A stretch of DNA of 64,000 bases from Streptomyces olindensis (GTDB lineage: Bacteria > Actinomycetota > Actinomycetes > Streptomycetales > Streptomycetaceae): NCBI GenBank assembly GCA_000696115.1, contig JJOH01000006.1, positions 62,001-126,000 of the forward strand, read 5' to 3'. A program made the position numbers and the translations under genes. Under the pieces are notes generated by a model. It did not search any database and was not told the DNA's origin. It was given only the letters and a program-made list of their open reading frames with translations. Below, in pieces: positions 7,635 through 16,570 of this stretch. Numbering within the stretch: the stretch's first letter is position 1; every line of letters begins with the position of its first letter.

Positions 7635-9806
7635 GTGCACGCGCAGCCGGTTCCCCCACCTCCCCCGGGGAGGTTCCCCGCGCACGATCCTTACGGGGAG
7701 TTCGTGCGGCGGGCGAAGACAGACGGCGTGATGTACGACGGCCATCACAACCGGAACTTCGTGTTGCCCCTGACCGAGCCCATGGCCCGGTACGTGGGGC
7801 GCGAGGCCGGTACCCCGGCGATAGTGCGGCTGCGGGTCCGCAACGCGCTGCCGGTGGTGATCCGCACCTGGGATGAGCCCGACGTCCTGCGTGCCATCAA
7901 CGGCGTGCTGCCCAGGGCCCCCGAATGCCTGGCCAGGCGGAACGGTTCAGCGGTCCACAGCTATGTGGAGGGCGTCCCGCTCTCCAGCCTCCGCCGGAAC
8001 GGCGAGCCGGTCGAACGCCCCCTGATCACCTCGCTGATGCGGACGGTCGCCCGGATGTCCCAGGTCCGCAGGGAGGCCCTGCCACCCGTGCCGGGCGCAC
8101 GGCCGAGCAGCGACAAGGACAGCAGGGGATTCCTGCGGACCCTGGCCCTGCTGGCCGACCGTCAGGTCCGGCAGCCCAACTGGAGTGCCTTCGGCGGGCT
8201 GTTCGAGGCCCTGGGCGTCCCCGCCGACGCCCTGACCAGGCTGGCCGAGCGGATCCCCGCCATGGCGCGGCGGCCGTACACCCTGCTCCACACCGACCTG
8301 CACCGCGCCAACCTCATCGTCTCCGCGGAGGACCGGTCCGTCGCCTGCGTCGACTGGGAACTGGCCACCTACGGCGATCCGCTGCACGAGCTGGCGACCC
8401 ACCTGGTCCGGATGCGGTACCCCGCGTCGCAGTGGGACGAGGTGCAGCAGGCCTGGGCCGAGGCCATGGAGGAGTGCCGGCCCTCGGCGGTCAAGGGCCT
8501 GGCCAGGGACCTGCGCCACTACGTCGCCTTCGAGCGGGCCCAGTCGGTCTATCCGGACGTGATGCGCGCGGCCCGGTCGCTGGACGACCGTCTCGACGAC
8601 CGGAGCCTGGCCGAGGCCACGGCCACCGTGCACCGGGCGCTGGAGGCCGCCGCCGAGCCGCTCGGGCTGGCCAGGGTGCCGTGCGAGACGGAGATCGAGC
8701 GGGTGCTGCTGCGGCGCCGGGACTCCCGGCACCGGCGGACCACCGCCTTCCGGCCGGTCCCGCCCCTCGCCTGGACTCCCGACAAGCGGGTCCCCGAACA
8801 TCCCGACTTCCCCCACACCGCCGTACGCGACGCCCTCCTCGCGGAGGGCACGGCCCCGGCCGGCCGGGTGTTCAAGGGCACCGCGCACCTCAACTCGGTC
8901 GTCCGTGTGCCGGGCGTCGACGTGCCCGTGGTGGTGCGGCGCAGGATCGCCTCGTTCCGCCGCCGGGAGCCGAGCCACCTCAGCGAGCACGCCGTGCTGC
9001 GCGCCATCGCCCGCTCCGAGGTCGATGTGACGGCCCCCCGGGTGCTGGCGCTGGGCAGGAGCCACGGCGGGGACGCCTTCGCCGTCCACACCTACGTCGG
9101 ACCGCTGCACAGCGACCGGCCGCCCAGCCACCCGGTGAACGGCCTGCTGCCGCACGAGGCGGACGGGCTCGTGTACCAGCTCGGGCAGCTGACCCGGGTC
9201 GACTACACCGGGCTCGACCCCCTCGCCGGGGAATGGGACTTCTACACCTGGCTCAGCCGGCAACTGGTCGCCCTGGTCCGGGGACTGCCCAAGGAGTCGC
9301 AGCAGCGTGCCAAGGCGCTGGGCCTGCCGGACGCCGACCGGCTGAGCGAGATCCTCGCCCGGCACCGCGTCACCCCGCGCAAGCACGCCCTGCTGCACGG
9401 CGACCTCAACCCCTGGAACCTCGTCCGCCACTCCAGGCGGGACCATCTGGCCCTCACCATCATCGACTGGGAGATGGCGATGGTCGGGGACCCGCTGTAC
9501 GACCTGGTGCGGCACATCCACCTCACCCCGACCCGGCCGGAGATCCGGGAGCGCATGGTCCGGCAGTGGGAGAACGCGCTCCCCGCCGAGTACACCAGGG
9601 ACTGGCGGCAGGACTGGCGGGTCTACCGCTGGGTCGAGATCGTCCGGTCCGCCTACGTCGACCTCGACCGGCTGGTCACGGGCGCCGGGCTGGACGCGCC
9701 CAACGTGCGCCGGGCGGTGGACTCGTACGCCATGACCCTCGCGGCCGCCACCGCCTCCCTCGGCCTGCCGACCCGCTCCGCCGCCCTGGCCCGCGCCCTC
9801 GCCTAG
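7635..9806 (+). CDS. Protein with two APH/choline-kinase-like domains
   Basis: The 723-residue protein holds two aminoglycoside-phosphotransferase-fold modules in tandem. Each has a Brenner-type catalytic loop: LLHTDLHRANL with VDWE at about 216-240, and LLHGDLNPWNL with IDWE at about 584-610. Catalytic Asp and Asn are present in both, so both may be active. Such kinases phosphorylate small molecules such as aminoglycosides, choline or homoserine. The substrate here is unknown. GTG 7635 is preferred because AGGAG lies 6 bp upstream, while TTG 7617 is also open. Tandem APH fusion is unusual. No transporter or pathway gene adjoins it. Confidence 0.75.
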   Translation: MHAQPVPPPPPGRFPAHDPYGEFVRRAKTDGVMYDGHHNRNFVLPLTEPMARYVGREAGTPAIVRLRVRNALPVVIRTWDEPDVLRAINGVLPRAPECLARRNGSAVHSYVEGVPLSSLRRNGEPVERPLITSLMRTVARMSQVRREALPPVPGARPSSDKDSRGFLRTLALLADRQVRQPNWSAFGGLFEALGVPADALTRLAERIPAMARRPYTLLHTDLHRANLIVSAEDRSVACVDWELATYGDPLHELATHLVRMRYPASQWDEVQQAWAEAMEECRPSAVKGLARDLRHYVAFERAQSVYPDVMRAARSLDDRLDDRSLAEATATVHRALEAAAEPLGLARVPCETEIERVLLRRRDSRHRRTTAFRPVPPLAWTPDKRVPEHPDFPHTAVRDALLAEGTAPAGRVFKGTAHLNSVVRVPGVDVPVVVRRRIASFRRREPSHLSEHAVLRAIARSEVDVTAPRVLALGRSHGGDAFAVHTYVGPLHSDRPPSHPVNGLLPHEADGLVYQLGQLTRVDYTGLDPLAGEWDFYTWLSRQLVALVRGLPKESQQRAKALGLPDADRLSEILARHRVTPRKHALLHGDLNPWNLVRHSRRDHLALTIIDWEMAMVGDPLYDLVRHIHLTPTRPEIRERMVRQWENALPAEYTRDWRQDWRVYRWVEIVRSAYVDLDRLVTGAGLDAPNVRRAVDSYAMTLAAATASLGLPTRSAALARALA

Positions 9807-9825
9807 AGAGAGTCGGCGCGCTGCG

Positions 9826-9831
9826 TAGGCT
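9826..9831 (+). promoter_or_regulatory. -10 box of TetR gene, leaderless type
   Basis: TAGGCT lies 12 bp before ATG 9838. Confidence 0.45.
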
Positions 9832-9837
9832 CGCCCC

Positions 9838-10461
9838 ATGAGCGAGACCGGGCTGCGTGAGCGCAAGAAGCGGCGGATGTACGAGACGGTGTCGGACATC
9901 GCCATCCGGCTCTTCCTGGAGAAGGGGTTCGACGCGGTGTCCGTCGCGGAGGTGGCGGCGGCGGCCGAGATCTCCAAGCCGACGCTGTTCCGGTACTTCC
10001 CGGCCAAGGAGGATCTGGTGCTGTACCGGATCGCCGACCACGAGGGGGAGGCCGCGCGGGTCGTGGCGGGGTCGGCGGCGGCGCCCGTGGAGGCGCTGCG
10101 GCGGCACTTCCTGGAGGGGCTGGAGCGGGGTGATCCCGTGACCGGACTCAACGACGATCCCCGGGTGCTGGCCTTCCATGGCCTGCTCTACGAGACGCCC
10201 TCCCTGGTCGCCCGGGCGCATCTGCACCAGGAGCGGTCCGAGGCCGCGCTCGCCGAGGTGCTCGGGGGTGATCTGGACGCGCGGCTCGCGGCCGGGCAGA
10301 TCATGGCCGTGCAGCGGATCCTCGCGCTGGAGAACTGGCGGCGGATCGCCGCGGGGGAGCGGGCGGCGGAGCTGCGGGCCGAGGCGGTGGCGGCGGCGGA
10401 GCGGGCCTTCGGGCGGCTGGCGGCCGGGCTGCCGCCGGGCCTCTCCGTCGAAACTCAGTAA
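9838..10461 (+). CDS. TetR-family transcriptional regulator
   Basis: The 207-residue protein has a TetR helix-turn-helix (about 14-58, with SVAEVAAAAEISKPTLFRYF) and an Ala-rich helical ligand domain. It lies 39 bp upstream of the HelD-type gene, which has its own AT-rich promoter. It may regulate itself or that neighbour. The effector is unknown. Confidence 0.85.
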   Translation: MSETGLRERKKRRMYETVSDIAIRLFLEKGFDAVSVAEVAAAAEISKPTLFRYFPAKEDLVLYRIADHEGEAARVVAGSAAAPVEALRRHFLEGLERGDPVTGLNDDPRVLAFHGLLYETPSLVARAHLHQERSEAALAEVLGGDLDARLAAGQIMAVQRILALENWRRIAAGERAAELRAEAVAAAERAFGRLAAGLPPGLSVETQ

Positions 10462-10487
10462 TAAATTTAACTCGGTCACGTTTTTGG

Positions 10488-10493
10488 TACGCT
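10488..10493 (+). promoter_or_regulatory. -10 box of HelD-type gene, leaderless type
   Basis: TACGCT lies 13 bp before ATG 10501, inside a locally AT-rich stretch (10460-10490) that is striking for this genome. Confidence 0.4.
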
Positions 10494-10500
10494 CGGTGGA

Positions 10501-12516
10501 ATGACGTCCACCGAGCCTGTCCTTCAGCACGCCCTCGACAAGGAACGCGCCCACCACGACCGCTGCCGCGACGCCCTTACCGCGATGGTCGAGGGCGCCG
10601 GTGAACAGGTCGTCGTCGGCGAGGACGTCTCGGCGTCCGGCGCCGACGCCGAGGTCCTCGGATACCAGCTGCGCAGCAGGGCCAAGGCGTTGCGGGAACT
10701 GCCCGAGGGGCCCCTGTTCTTCGGGGCGCTGCGGGGCGAGCAGGGCGAGTTGCACATCGGGCGGCTGCGCATCTCCGAGCACCCGGCCGAGCCGCCCCTC
10801 GTCGTCGACTGGCGCGCACCCGTCTCCCGTGCCTTCTACCAGGCCTCCGCCCGGGACCCGCAGGGCGTCGCCGTACGCCGCCGGTTCGGATGGGCGCCCG
10901 GCAGCCGGGGCGACTCCGCCGACCTCACCGGCCTGGAGGACGAGCACCTCGGGCAGGGGGAGAGCCGGGCCAGCGAGATCGTCGCCCGGGAGATCGAGCG
11001 GCCGCGCGTCGGGCCCATGCGGGACATCGCCGCGACCATCCAGCCCGAGCAGGACGACCTCGTCCGAGGGGACCTCGCGCTGTCGGTGTGCGTGCAGGGC
11101 GCGCCCGGCACCGGCAAGACCGCCGTCGGCCTGCACCGGGCCGCGTACCTGCTCTACACGCACCCGCAGCGCGTCCGGCGCGGCGGCCTGCTGATCCTCG
11201 GGCCCAACCGCACCTTCCTGTCGTACATCGCGGAGGTCCTGCCGGCGCTCGGCGAGACGGGGGTGCGGCAGTCGACGCTCGCCGAGGAGATCGCCCACTG
11301 GCCGGTCCGTGCCGTGGACGACGCGTCCGCCGCCGTCGTCAAGCACGACGCCCGGATGGCCGAGGTGCTGCGGCGGGCGCTGTACGCGAGGGTGCGCCCG
11401 GAGGGGGCGGGCGAACTCGCCGTGCCGGACGGGTCGTACCGGTGGCGGATGCGGGCGGAGGAGCTGGCGCGGATCGTGCGGGACGTACGGGAGGAGGAAC
11501 CGCCGTACGGGGTCGGGCGGGAGCGGGTGCGGGCGCGGATCGTGCGGTGCCTGCGCGAGCAGGCCGAGCGGCGGGCCGGGCCGCCCCCGAACTCCTGGGT
11601 GCGCCGGGTCGAGCGGGCGCGGCCGGTGACCGCGTGCCTCGACGCCGTCTGGCCCCGGGTGCGACCCGAGGAGGTCGTGGCCGAACTGCTCGGCGACGCG
11701 GCGGTGTTGGCGTCGGCGGCCGACGGGCTGCTGGATGCCGCCGAGCAGCGGGCGCTGCTGTGGGCCGTGCCGCCGCGGTCGTGGAAGTCGGCGCGCTGGT
11801 CGGCCGCCGACCTGGTGCTGCTCGACGAGGTGGCCGGGCTGATCGAGCATCCGGAGGGGTACGGGCATGTCGTCGTCGACGAGGCGCAGGACCTGTCCCC
11901 GATGGAGTGCCGGGCCATCGCCCGCCGCGCCCCCTTCGGGTCGCTGACGGTGCTGGGCGACCTGGCGCAGGGGACGACGCCGTGGGCGGCCCGCTCGTGG
12001 CGCACGGTCCTCGCGCACCTGGGGAAGCCGGACGCGGCCGTGGTCGAGCTGACCACCGGCTTCCGGGTGCCACGGGCGGTCGTCGGGCTGGCCAACCGGC
12101 TGCTGGAGCGGCTGGACGTCGACGTGCCGAAGGCCCGCTCGCTGCGCGGGGACGGGGAGTTGCGCACGCGGGAGGCCGCTCCGGACGCGGTGCCCGCGGC
12201 GGTCGTGGACGCCGTACGGGACGCGCTGGAGCGGGAGGGCTCGGTCGGGGTCGTCGCCGCGGACGCCGACGTCCCCCGGGTGCGGGCGGCCCTGGACGCG
12301 GCCGGCATCGCGGCGGCGGGCCCGGAGGAACTCGGCGCGCGGGTCTCCCTGGTGCCGGCGAGCGTCGTCAAGGGCCTGGAGTACGACCAGGTCGTGGCCG
12401 TCGAGCCGGCCGCGATCGCCGAGGCGGAGGAGCGGGGGCCGCACCGGCTGTACGTGGTGCTGACGCGGGCGGTGTCGCGGCTGGAGGTGGTGCACGGAAA
12501 GCCGCTGCCCTTCTGA
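10501..12516 (+). CDS. HelD-type RNA-polymerase-associated SF1 motor ATPase
   Basis: The 671-residue protein has the HelD layout: an N-terminal helical arm, a UvrD-like ATPase with Walker A GAPGTGKTAVGLHRAAYL (about 199-216), and Walker B VVDEAQDLSPME. Late helicase motifs are TTGFRVPRAVV, KGLEYDQVV and LYVVLTRA. HelD proteins remove and recycle stalled RNA polymerase. The related HelR protects against rifamycins. I looked for a rifamycin-associated element upstream and found none. The gene is preceded by a TetR gene and followed by the RraA-like gene. Confidence 0.85.
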   Translation: MTSTEPVLQHALDKERAHHDRCRDALTAMVEGAGEQVVVGEDVSASGADAEVLGYQLRSRAKALRELPEGPLFFGALRGEQGELHIGRLRISEHPAEPPLVVDWRAPVSRAFYQASARDPQGVAVRRRFGWAPGSRGDSADLTGLEDEHLGQGESRASEIVAREIERPRVGPMRDIAATIQPEQDDLVRGDLALSVCVQGAPGTGKTAVGLHRAAYLLYTHPQRVRRGGLLILGPNRTFLSYIAEVLPALGETGVRQSTLAEEIAHWPVRAVDDASAAVVKHDARMAEVLRRALYARVRPEGAGELAVPDGSYRWRMRAEELARIVRDVREEEPPYGVGRERVRARIVRCLREQAERRAGPPPNSWVRRVERARPVTACLDAVWPRVRPEEVVAELLGDAAVLASAADGLLDAAEQRALLWAVPPRSWKSARWSAADLVLLDEVAGLIEHPEGYGHVVVDEAQDLSPMECRAIARRAPFGSLTVLGDLAQGTTPWAARSWRTVLAHLGKPDAAVVELTTGFRVPRAVVGLANRLLERLDVDVPKARSLRGDGELRTREAAPDAVPAAVVDAVRDALEREGSVGVVAADADVPRVRAALDAAGIAAAGPEELGARVSLVPASVVKGLEYDQVVAVEPAAIAEAEERGPHRLYVVLTRAVSRLEVVHGKPLPF

Positions 12517-12527
12517 TCACGGACGAT

Positions 12528-12533
12528 TAGGGT
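12528..12533 (+). promoter_or_regulatory. -10 box of RraA-like gene, leaderless type
   Basis: TAGGGT lies 13 bp before ATG 12541. Confidence 0.45.
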
Positions 12534-12540
12534 CCGTGTC

Positions 12541-13173
12541 ATGGCTGACGTCGACGCGTTCACGGACATACCCACGACCACGCTGGCCGATCTGCTGGGC
12601 CGCGGCCAGGTGATGGACATCGGGATCCGGCCGTTGTGGGGGCCGGTGCCGAGGGTGGCCGGGCCGGCCTTCACCGTGCGGTGCCCGCCCGGGGACAACC
12701 TGATGCTGCACGCCGCGATCTACCGGGCCACCCCCGGCGCGGTCATCGTCGTGGAGTCGGGCGACCTGGACCACGCCCTGGCCGGCGGCAACGTCTGTGC
12801 CGTCGCCCAGCGCCGGGGCGTCACCGCGTTCGTCGCCGACGGGCTGATCCGCGACCTCGCCGAGGTGCGGGAGGCCCGCTTCCCGGTGTTCGCCCGCGGC
12901 GTCATCCCCATCCCGGGCACCAAGTCGGCGGCGCGGCCGCTGAACGAGCGGGTGCGCTGCGGCGGTGTGTCCGTCGACCCGGGCGACGTCGTCGTGGCGG
13001 ACGAGGAGGGCGTCGTGGTGGTGCCCGCCGCCCGCCGCGAGGAGACCCTGACGGCGGCCCGGGCGAAGCTGGCGAAGGAGGCCGGGGAAACCCTGGACGC
13101 CTGGGAGTCGGACCACCGCGCACGCGTCGACGCCCTCCTGGCGGGGCAGGGGTTCGAGGACGTCCAGGGCTGA
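12541..13173 (+). CDS. RraA-like protein (HMG/CHA aldolase fold)
   Basis: The 210-residue protein belongs to the RraA/MenG-like fold. It has the GGNVCAVAQRRGV segment and the DGLIRDLAEVR motif (Arg-Asp, about 100-110) that forms the metal and substrate site in aldolase members. Family members act as 4-hydroxy-4-methyl-2-oxoglutarate/oxaloacetate aldolases or as RNase E inhibitors. The retained Arg/Asp favours an aldolase. The C-terminal 40 residues form an extra helix. It is convergent with the imine-reductase-like gene. Confidence 0.8.
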   Translation: MADVDAFTDIPTTTLADLLGRGQVMDIGIRPLWGPVPRVAGPAFTVRCPPGDNLMLHAAIYRATPGAVIVVESGDLDHALAGGNVCAVAQRRGVTAFVADGLIRDLAEVREARFPVFARGVIPIPGTKSAARPLNERVRCGGVSVDPGDVVVADEEGVVVVPAARREETLTAARAKLAKEAGETLDAWESDHRARVDALLAGQGFEDVQG

Positions 13174-13205
13174 ACGCGCCAGGCCCCCACGCCCTCCGCC
13201 CGGTC

Positions 13206-14135
13206 TCACCGTCGTCCGATGACCTCCGCGATTCGCAGGAAACCGTCCTCCCCGTGGCCGAGCCCGATGGTCCGGCGGGCCATGCCCTCGGCCGCGCGCA
13301 TCACGCCGGCGTCGATGCCGTGCTCCTCCGAGACGTGGACGATGTGCGCCATGGACGACACGGCCGACGTCAGTGGATTGCCCTCGCCGGTGTAGGTGCC
13401 GGCGTCGGCGTCCGCGGCGGTTTCCGCGAACAGCGGCGGCAGGATCGCGCCGATGCCCTGGGCGAAGGGCGCCAGTTCGGTCGCGGAGACGCCCTCGGCG
13501 CGGGCCACCGCCAGGGCGTGCGCGTAGCCCGCCATCGCGGTCCAGAAGATGTCGAGCAGGGCGATGTCGTAGGCCGCGGCCCGGCCCGGATCCTCGCCCA
13601 GGTGGGTGTGGGAGCCGCCCAACGCCGCGCGCACGGGCGCCAGTTCCTCGTAGAGGCCGGCCGGTCCGCTGTGCAGGAACACGGCGTCGGGGGTGCCGAT
13701 GGTGGTGGTCGGGGTCATGATCGCGCCGTCCAGGTAGCGGACGCCGTGCGCGGCCGCCCAGGCGGCGGTGTCCCGGGCCCGGGCCGGGGTGTCGGCCGTC
13801 AGGTTCACGACCGTCCGGCCCTTGAGGGCGGTGGCGACCTCGTCCTGGCGCAGGACGGCGTCGACGGCGTCGTAGTTCACCACGCAGACGATGGTCACCT
13901 CGCTCGCGGCCACCGCCTCCGCCACCGAGGCGGCGCCCCCCGCACCGCGGTCGAGCAGCTCCCGGTCCCGGCCCGGAGTGCGGTTCCAGACCGTGGTGCG
14001 CAGGCCCGCTTCCAGCAATGCCCCGGCCAGGGCCCGGCCCATCGGGCCGAGACCGAGGACGGTGACCGTGCCGGTGCCCTCGGCGAGCGGGTGGCCGGAA
14101 TGCCCCGGGGACGATGCCGTGCTGTACGTGGACAC
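13206..14135 (-). CDS. NADPH-dependent imine reductase-like oxidoreductase
   Basis: The 309-residue protein has an N-terminal Rossmann domain (VLGLGPMGRALAGALLEAG, about 23-41) with the NRTP segment typical of NADPH-using imine reductases. The inter-domain helix YDIALLDIFWTAMAGYAHAL is typical of that group and of beta-hydroxyacid dehydrogenases. GTG 14135 is chosen because AAAGGAG lies 8 bp upstream, while an ATG at 14165 lies beyond that ribosome site. It is divergent from an HxlR regulator that probably controls it. Members reduce cyclic imines, but the natural substrate is unknown. Confidence 0.82.
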   Translation of the reverse strand: MSTYSTASSPGHSGHPLAEGTGTVTVLGLGPMGRALAGALLEAGLRTTVWNRTPGRDRELLDRGAGGAASVAEAVAASEVTIVCVVNYDAVDAVLRQDEVATALKGRTVVNLTADTPARARDTAAWAAAHGVRYLDGAIMTPTTTIGTPDAVFLHSGPAGLYEELAPVRAALGGSHTHLGEDPGRAAAYDIALLDIFWTAMAGYAHALAVARAEGVSATELAPFAQGIGAILPPLFAETAADADAGTYTGEGNPLTSAVSSMAHIVHVSEEHGIDAGVMRAAEGMARRTIGLGHGEDGFLRIAEVIGRR

Positions 14136-14220
14136 GCTGGAAACTCCTTTGGAAGCAATGACCATGGACGGACCGTGACTGTCGAGTGCGGTGACCCATG
14201 GATGACGAAGAGGGGCGAGG

Positions 14221-14571
14221 ATGACGCGCCGGCGCCAGGATCCGAACGTCTGCGGAGTGACGGCCGCGATCGCCGTGATCGACGGCAAGTGGAAGACGGC
14301 CCTGCTGTGGCTGCTGGAGTCGGGCCCGCGCCGCCCGGGCGAACTGCGCCGACAACTGCCCGGCCTCACCGAGAAGGTGCTGACCGAGGCGTTGCGGGAG
14401 ATGGCGGCGGACGGGCTGGTGCACCGGGAGGTGTACGACGTCCTGCCGCCGAAGACGGTCTATTCCCTGACCCCGTTCGGCCGTGAACTCTCCGAGGCGC
14501 TGGCCCCGTTGTCCGACTGGGGCCACCGTCGTCTGGAGAAACTGGCGGAGGCCGCCCGGCCGGCCTCCTGA
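14221..14571 (+). CDS. HxlR-family regulator
   Basis: The 116-residue winged-helix protein has the HxlR pattern: VIDGKWKTALLWLL, LTEKVLTEALREMAADGLV and a wing ending in VYSLTPFGREL. The single conserved N-terminal Cys (C11 in NVCGV), used by HxlR/YodB-type proteins to sense electrophiles, is present. It starts 85 bp from the divergent reductase gene, a usual arrangement for an HxlR regulator and its target. Confidence 0.88.
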   Translation: MTRRRQDPNVCGVTAAIAVIDGKWKTALLWLLESGPRRPGELRRQLPGLTEKVLTEALREMAADGLVHREVYDVLPPKTVYSLTPFGRELSEALAPLSDWGHRRLEKLAEAARPAS

Positions 14572-14727
14572 TGTGTACGTCACCCCCGTCCCGTCCCGCT
14601 TCGGCGCCTCCTCGGCCGCCCTGCGACAAGCTTGGCCCGGAGCGCGGGCGCTGCCCAGTACCCACAAAAAAGTGGGTGTCGGGGAGGCCGCCTACGGGGG
14701 GGCACCACCCGCCCCGTTCGGCCTCGT

Positions 14728-15909
14728 TCAGCCTCGTTCCGCGAAGGCTCCGCCCGGGCCGAAGGCCAGTTCGCCGAAGCGCTCGCCGATGTGGTGGTGG
14801 GTCGTCGCGTCCGGGTGGAGGTTGTCGGGCAGGGGGTGTTCGGCCGCGTCGGACTCGCCGTAGAGGTCGAGGCCGTCGAGGTAGTGGAGGTGGGGGTCGT
14901 CGGACGCGCGCAGGCGCACGATGCGGGAGAGTTCCTCGCGGATGACGCCGAGCGTGAGCTTCCCCGCGGCCTTCTCCGCCGGGTCGCCCAGCGCGGCGAA
15001 CTTCAGCCGGCCCTCGCCGATCCCGCCGAGGTCGGGGGCTGAGGGGCCGGGCGTGTCCTCGTGGATGGCGCAGTGGACGGGGGAGACGACCAGCAGCGGG
15101 GTGTCGGGGTGTCCCTCCCGGATCGTGTCGAGGAAGCCGTGCACGGCCGGACCGAAGATCCGCAGCCGCATCGCGTCGTGGTTGACGATGTTGATGCCGA
15201 TCTTCACGCTGATCAGGTCCGCCGGGGTGTCCCGCATGGCCCGCGCGGTGAACGGGTCCAGCATCATGCTGCCGCCCATACCGAGGTTGACCAGCTCCAC
15301 CCCGCCGAGGGACGCGGCGACCGCGGGCCAGATGGCCGTGGGCCCGGCGGCGTCGGAGCCCTGGCTGATCGAACTGCCGTGGTGCAGCCACACCCTGCGG
15401 CCCCGGTCCGGCAGGGGCGCGACGGGCGCGTCGGTGCGCAGCGCGACCAGCTCGGTGGTCTCGTTGTGCGGCAGCCAGATCTCGACGTCCTTCTCGCCCG
15501 CCGGCAGACCGTCGAAGCGGACCGTGCCGACCGGGCCGGGCGTGAACTCCGTTTTCCACGTGACCATGTCGACCGTGAGGACGTTGCCGCCGGTCGCGGA
15601 GGCCTGACCGGCCGGACGGCCGTCCACGAGCAGGTCGTAGCGTCCGTCCGGGCGGGGCGGGGCCCCGATGTAGTCGCGTTTCGTGCGCAGCGTGTCCAGT
15701 TCCACGGCGGTCGCGGCGGTACGGAAGGCCAGGCGTACGCCGGAGGGCTGGGCCTCGGCCATGGCCAGCTGCGCGTCCGAGTTCTGCGCGCGGGCCCGGG
15801 CCGGCAGCCGGTGCGGGAGCAGGCCGTGCTCGGTGCGCTCCACGTCGAGGGCGCCGCGCAGCAGCTCCGCGGTGAGGGGGGTGGTGATCCAGTCGGGCTC
15901 GGTGTGCAT
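14728..15909 (-). CDS. SGNH/GDSL-family hydrolase
   Basis: The 393-residue protein has an N-terminal beta-rich domain (about 1-165) followed by an SGNH hydrolase. Block I is HHGSSISQG (Ser nucleophile, about 176-180), block II Gly is in NLGMGGS, block III Asn is in KIGINIVNHD, and block V is DNLHPDATTHHHIG (Asp/His). Family members are esterases or acetyl-hydrolases, often acting on acetylated sugars. No signal peptide is visible. It is the second gene of an operon with the TetR gene, with 4 bp between them. Confidence 0.82.
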   Translation of the reverse strand: MHTEPDWITTPLTAELLRGALDVERTEHGLLPHRLPARARAQNSDAQLAMAEAQPSGVRLAFRTAATAVELDTLRTKRDYIGAPPRPDGRYDLLVDGRPAGQASATGGNVLTVDMVTWKTEFTPGPVGTVRFDGLPAGEKDVEIWLPHNETTELVALRTDAPVAPLPDRGRRVWLHHGSSISQGSDAAGPTAIWPAVAASLGGVELVNLGMGGSMMLDPFTARAMRDTPADLISVKIGINIVNHDAMRLRIFGPAVHGFLDTIREGHPDTPLLVVSPVHCAIHEDTPGPSAPDLGGIGEGRLKFAALGDPAEKAAGKLTLGVIREELSRIVRLRASDDPHLHYLDGLDLYGESDAAEHPLPDNLHPDATTHHHIGERFGELAFGPGGAFAERG

Positions 15910-15913
15910 GGTG

Positions 15914-16501
15914 TCAGCCTTGGGTCTCTGTGGGGGGCGGGGGCCAGTTGCGCAGCAGCGTGTCGAGGGCGTCGATGACGCGTACCCACGTCTCGTCGGT
16001 GTCGGGGGCGCTGTGGCTGAAGCCGCCGCCCAGCTCCAGGCTCACGTACCCGTGGAAAACGCTGCCCAGCAGCCGGACGGCGTGGGTCTGGTCCGGTTCC
16101 GTCAGGTCGTAGCCGCGCAGCAGGGCCCGGGTCATCCGCGCGTGCCGAACGCCGGCGCTCGCGGCCGCGGTTTGCGGGTCGAGCCGCAGCTGGGCGGCGG
16201 CGTAGCGGCCGGGGTGTTCCCGGGCGTAGTCGCGGTACACGTTGGCGAGGGCGGCCAGCGCCTCCTTGCCGGACCGGCCGGCCAGGGCGTCGGCGGCCCG
16301 GTCGGCCATCTCCGCGAGGGCGAGCAGGGCGATCCGGGTCTTCAGGTCCTGGGAGTTCCTCACGTGCGAGTACAGGCTCGCGACCTTGACGTCGAACCGC
16401 CGGGCGAGTGCCGAGACGGTCACCTGGTCGAAGCCGACCTCGTCGGCGAGTTCCGCGCCCGCCCGGGTCAGACGCTCCGCGGTCAGGCCTACCCGTGCCA
16501 T
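15914..16501 (-). CDS. TetR-family regulator of the SGNH hydrolase operon
   Basis: The 195-residue protein has a TetR helix-turn-helix (about 8-52, with TVSALARRFDVKVASLYSHV) and a TetR_C/WHG-type ligand domain. A perfect TGCCTAA-N5-TTAGGCA palindrome lies 37 bp upstream of its start and is a likely autoregulatory operator for this two-gene operon. Confidence 0.87.
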   Translation of the reverse strand: MARVGLTAERLTRAGAELADEVGFDQVTVSALARRFDVKVASLYSHVRNSQDLKTRIALLALAEMADRAADALAGRSGKEALAALANVYRDYAREHPGRYAAAQLRLDPQTAAASAGVRHARMTRALLRGYDLTEPDQTHAVRLLGSVFHGYVSLELGGGFSHSAPDTDETWVRVIDALDTLLRNWPPPPTETQG

Positions 16502-16537
16502 ACGGCTTCTCCCTTCTGCCTGAAGGGAGTGTGCCCC

Positions 16538-16556
16538 TGCCTAATAGTTTTAGGCA
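16538..16556 (-). promoter_or_regulatory. Probable TetR operator
   Basis: TGCCTAATAGTTTTAGGCA is a perfect inverted repeat with 7-bp arms and a 5-bp centre. It sits just upstream of the TetR/SGNH operon and its AT-rich core overlaps the expected promoter. Confidence 0.65.
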
Positions 16557-16570
16557 AATCTTCTGGTTCT

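Noticed and set aside
10462..10500. Rifamycin-associated element upstream of the HelD-type gene
   Set aside because: The short AT-rich leader has no long palindrome of the expected type, so assignment to HelR specifically is not supported.
9676..12495. Very long minus-strand open frame opposite the HelD-type gene and TetR gene
   Set aside because: It is a GC-bias shadow. It is Arg/Pro/His-rich with no domain, and the plus-strand genes have full motifs.
14660..14677. ACCCAC-A6-GTGGGT hairpin near the HxlR and SGNH gene ends
   Set aside because: The stem is only 6 bp with an all-A loop and no T-run. It is too weak to call a terminator.
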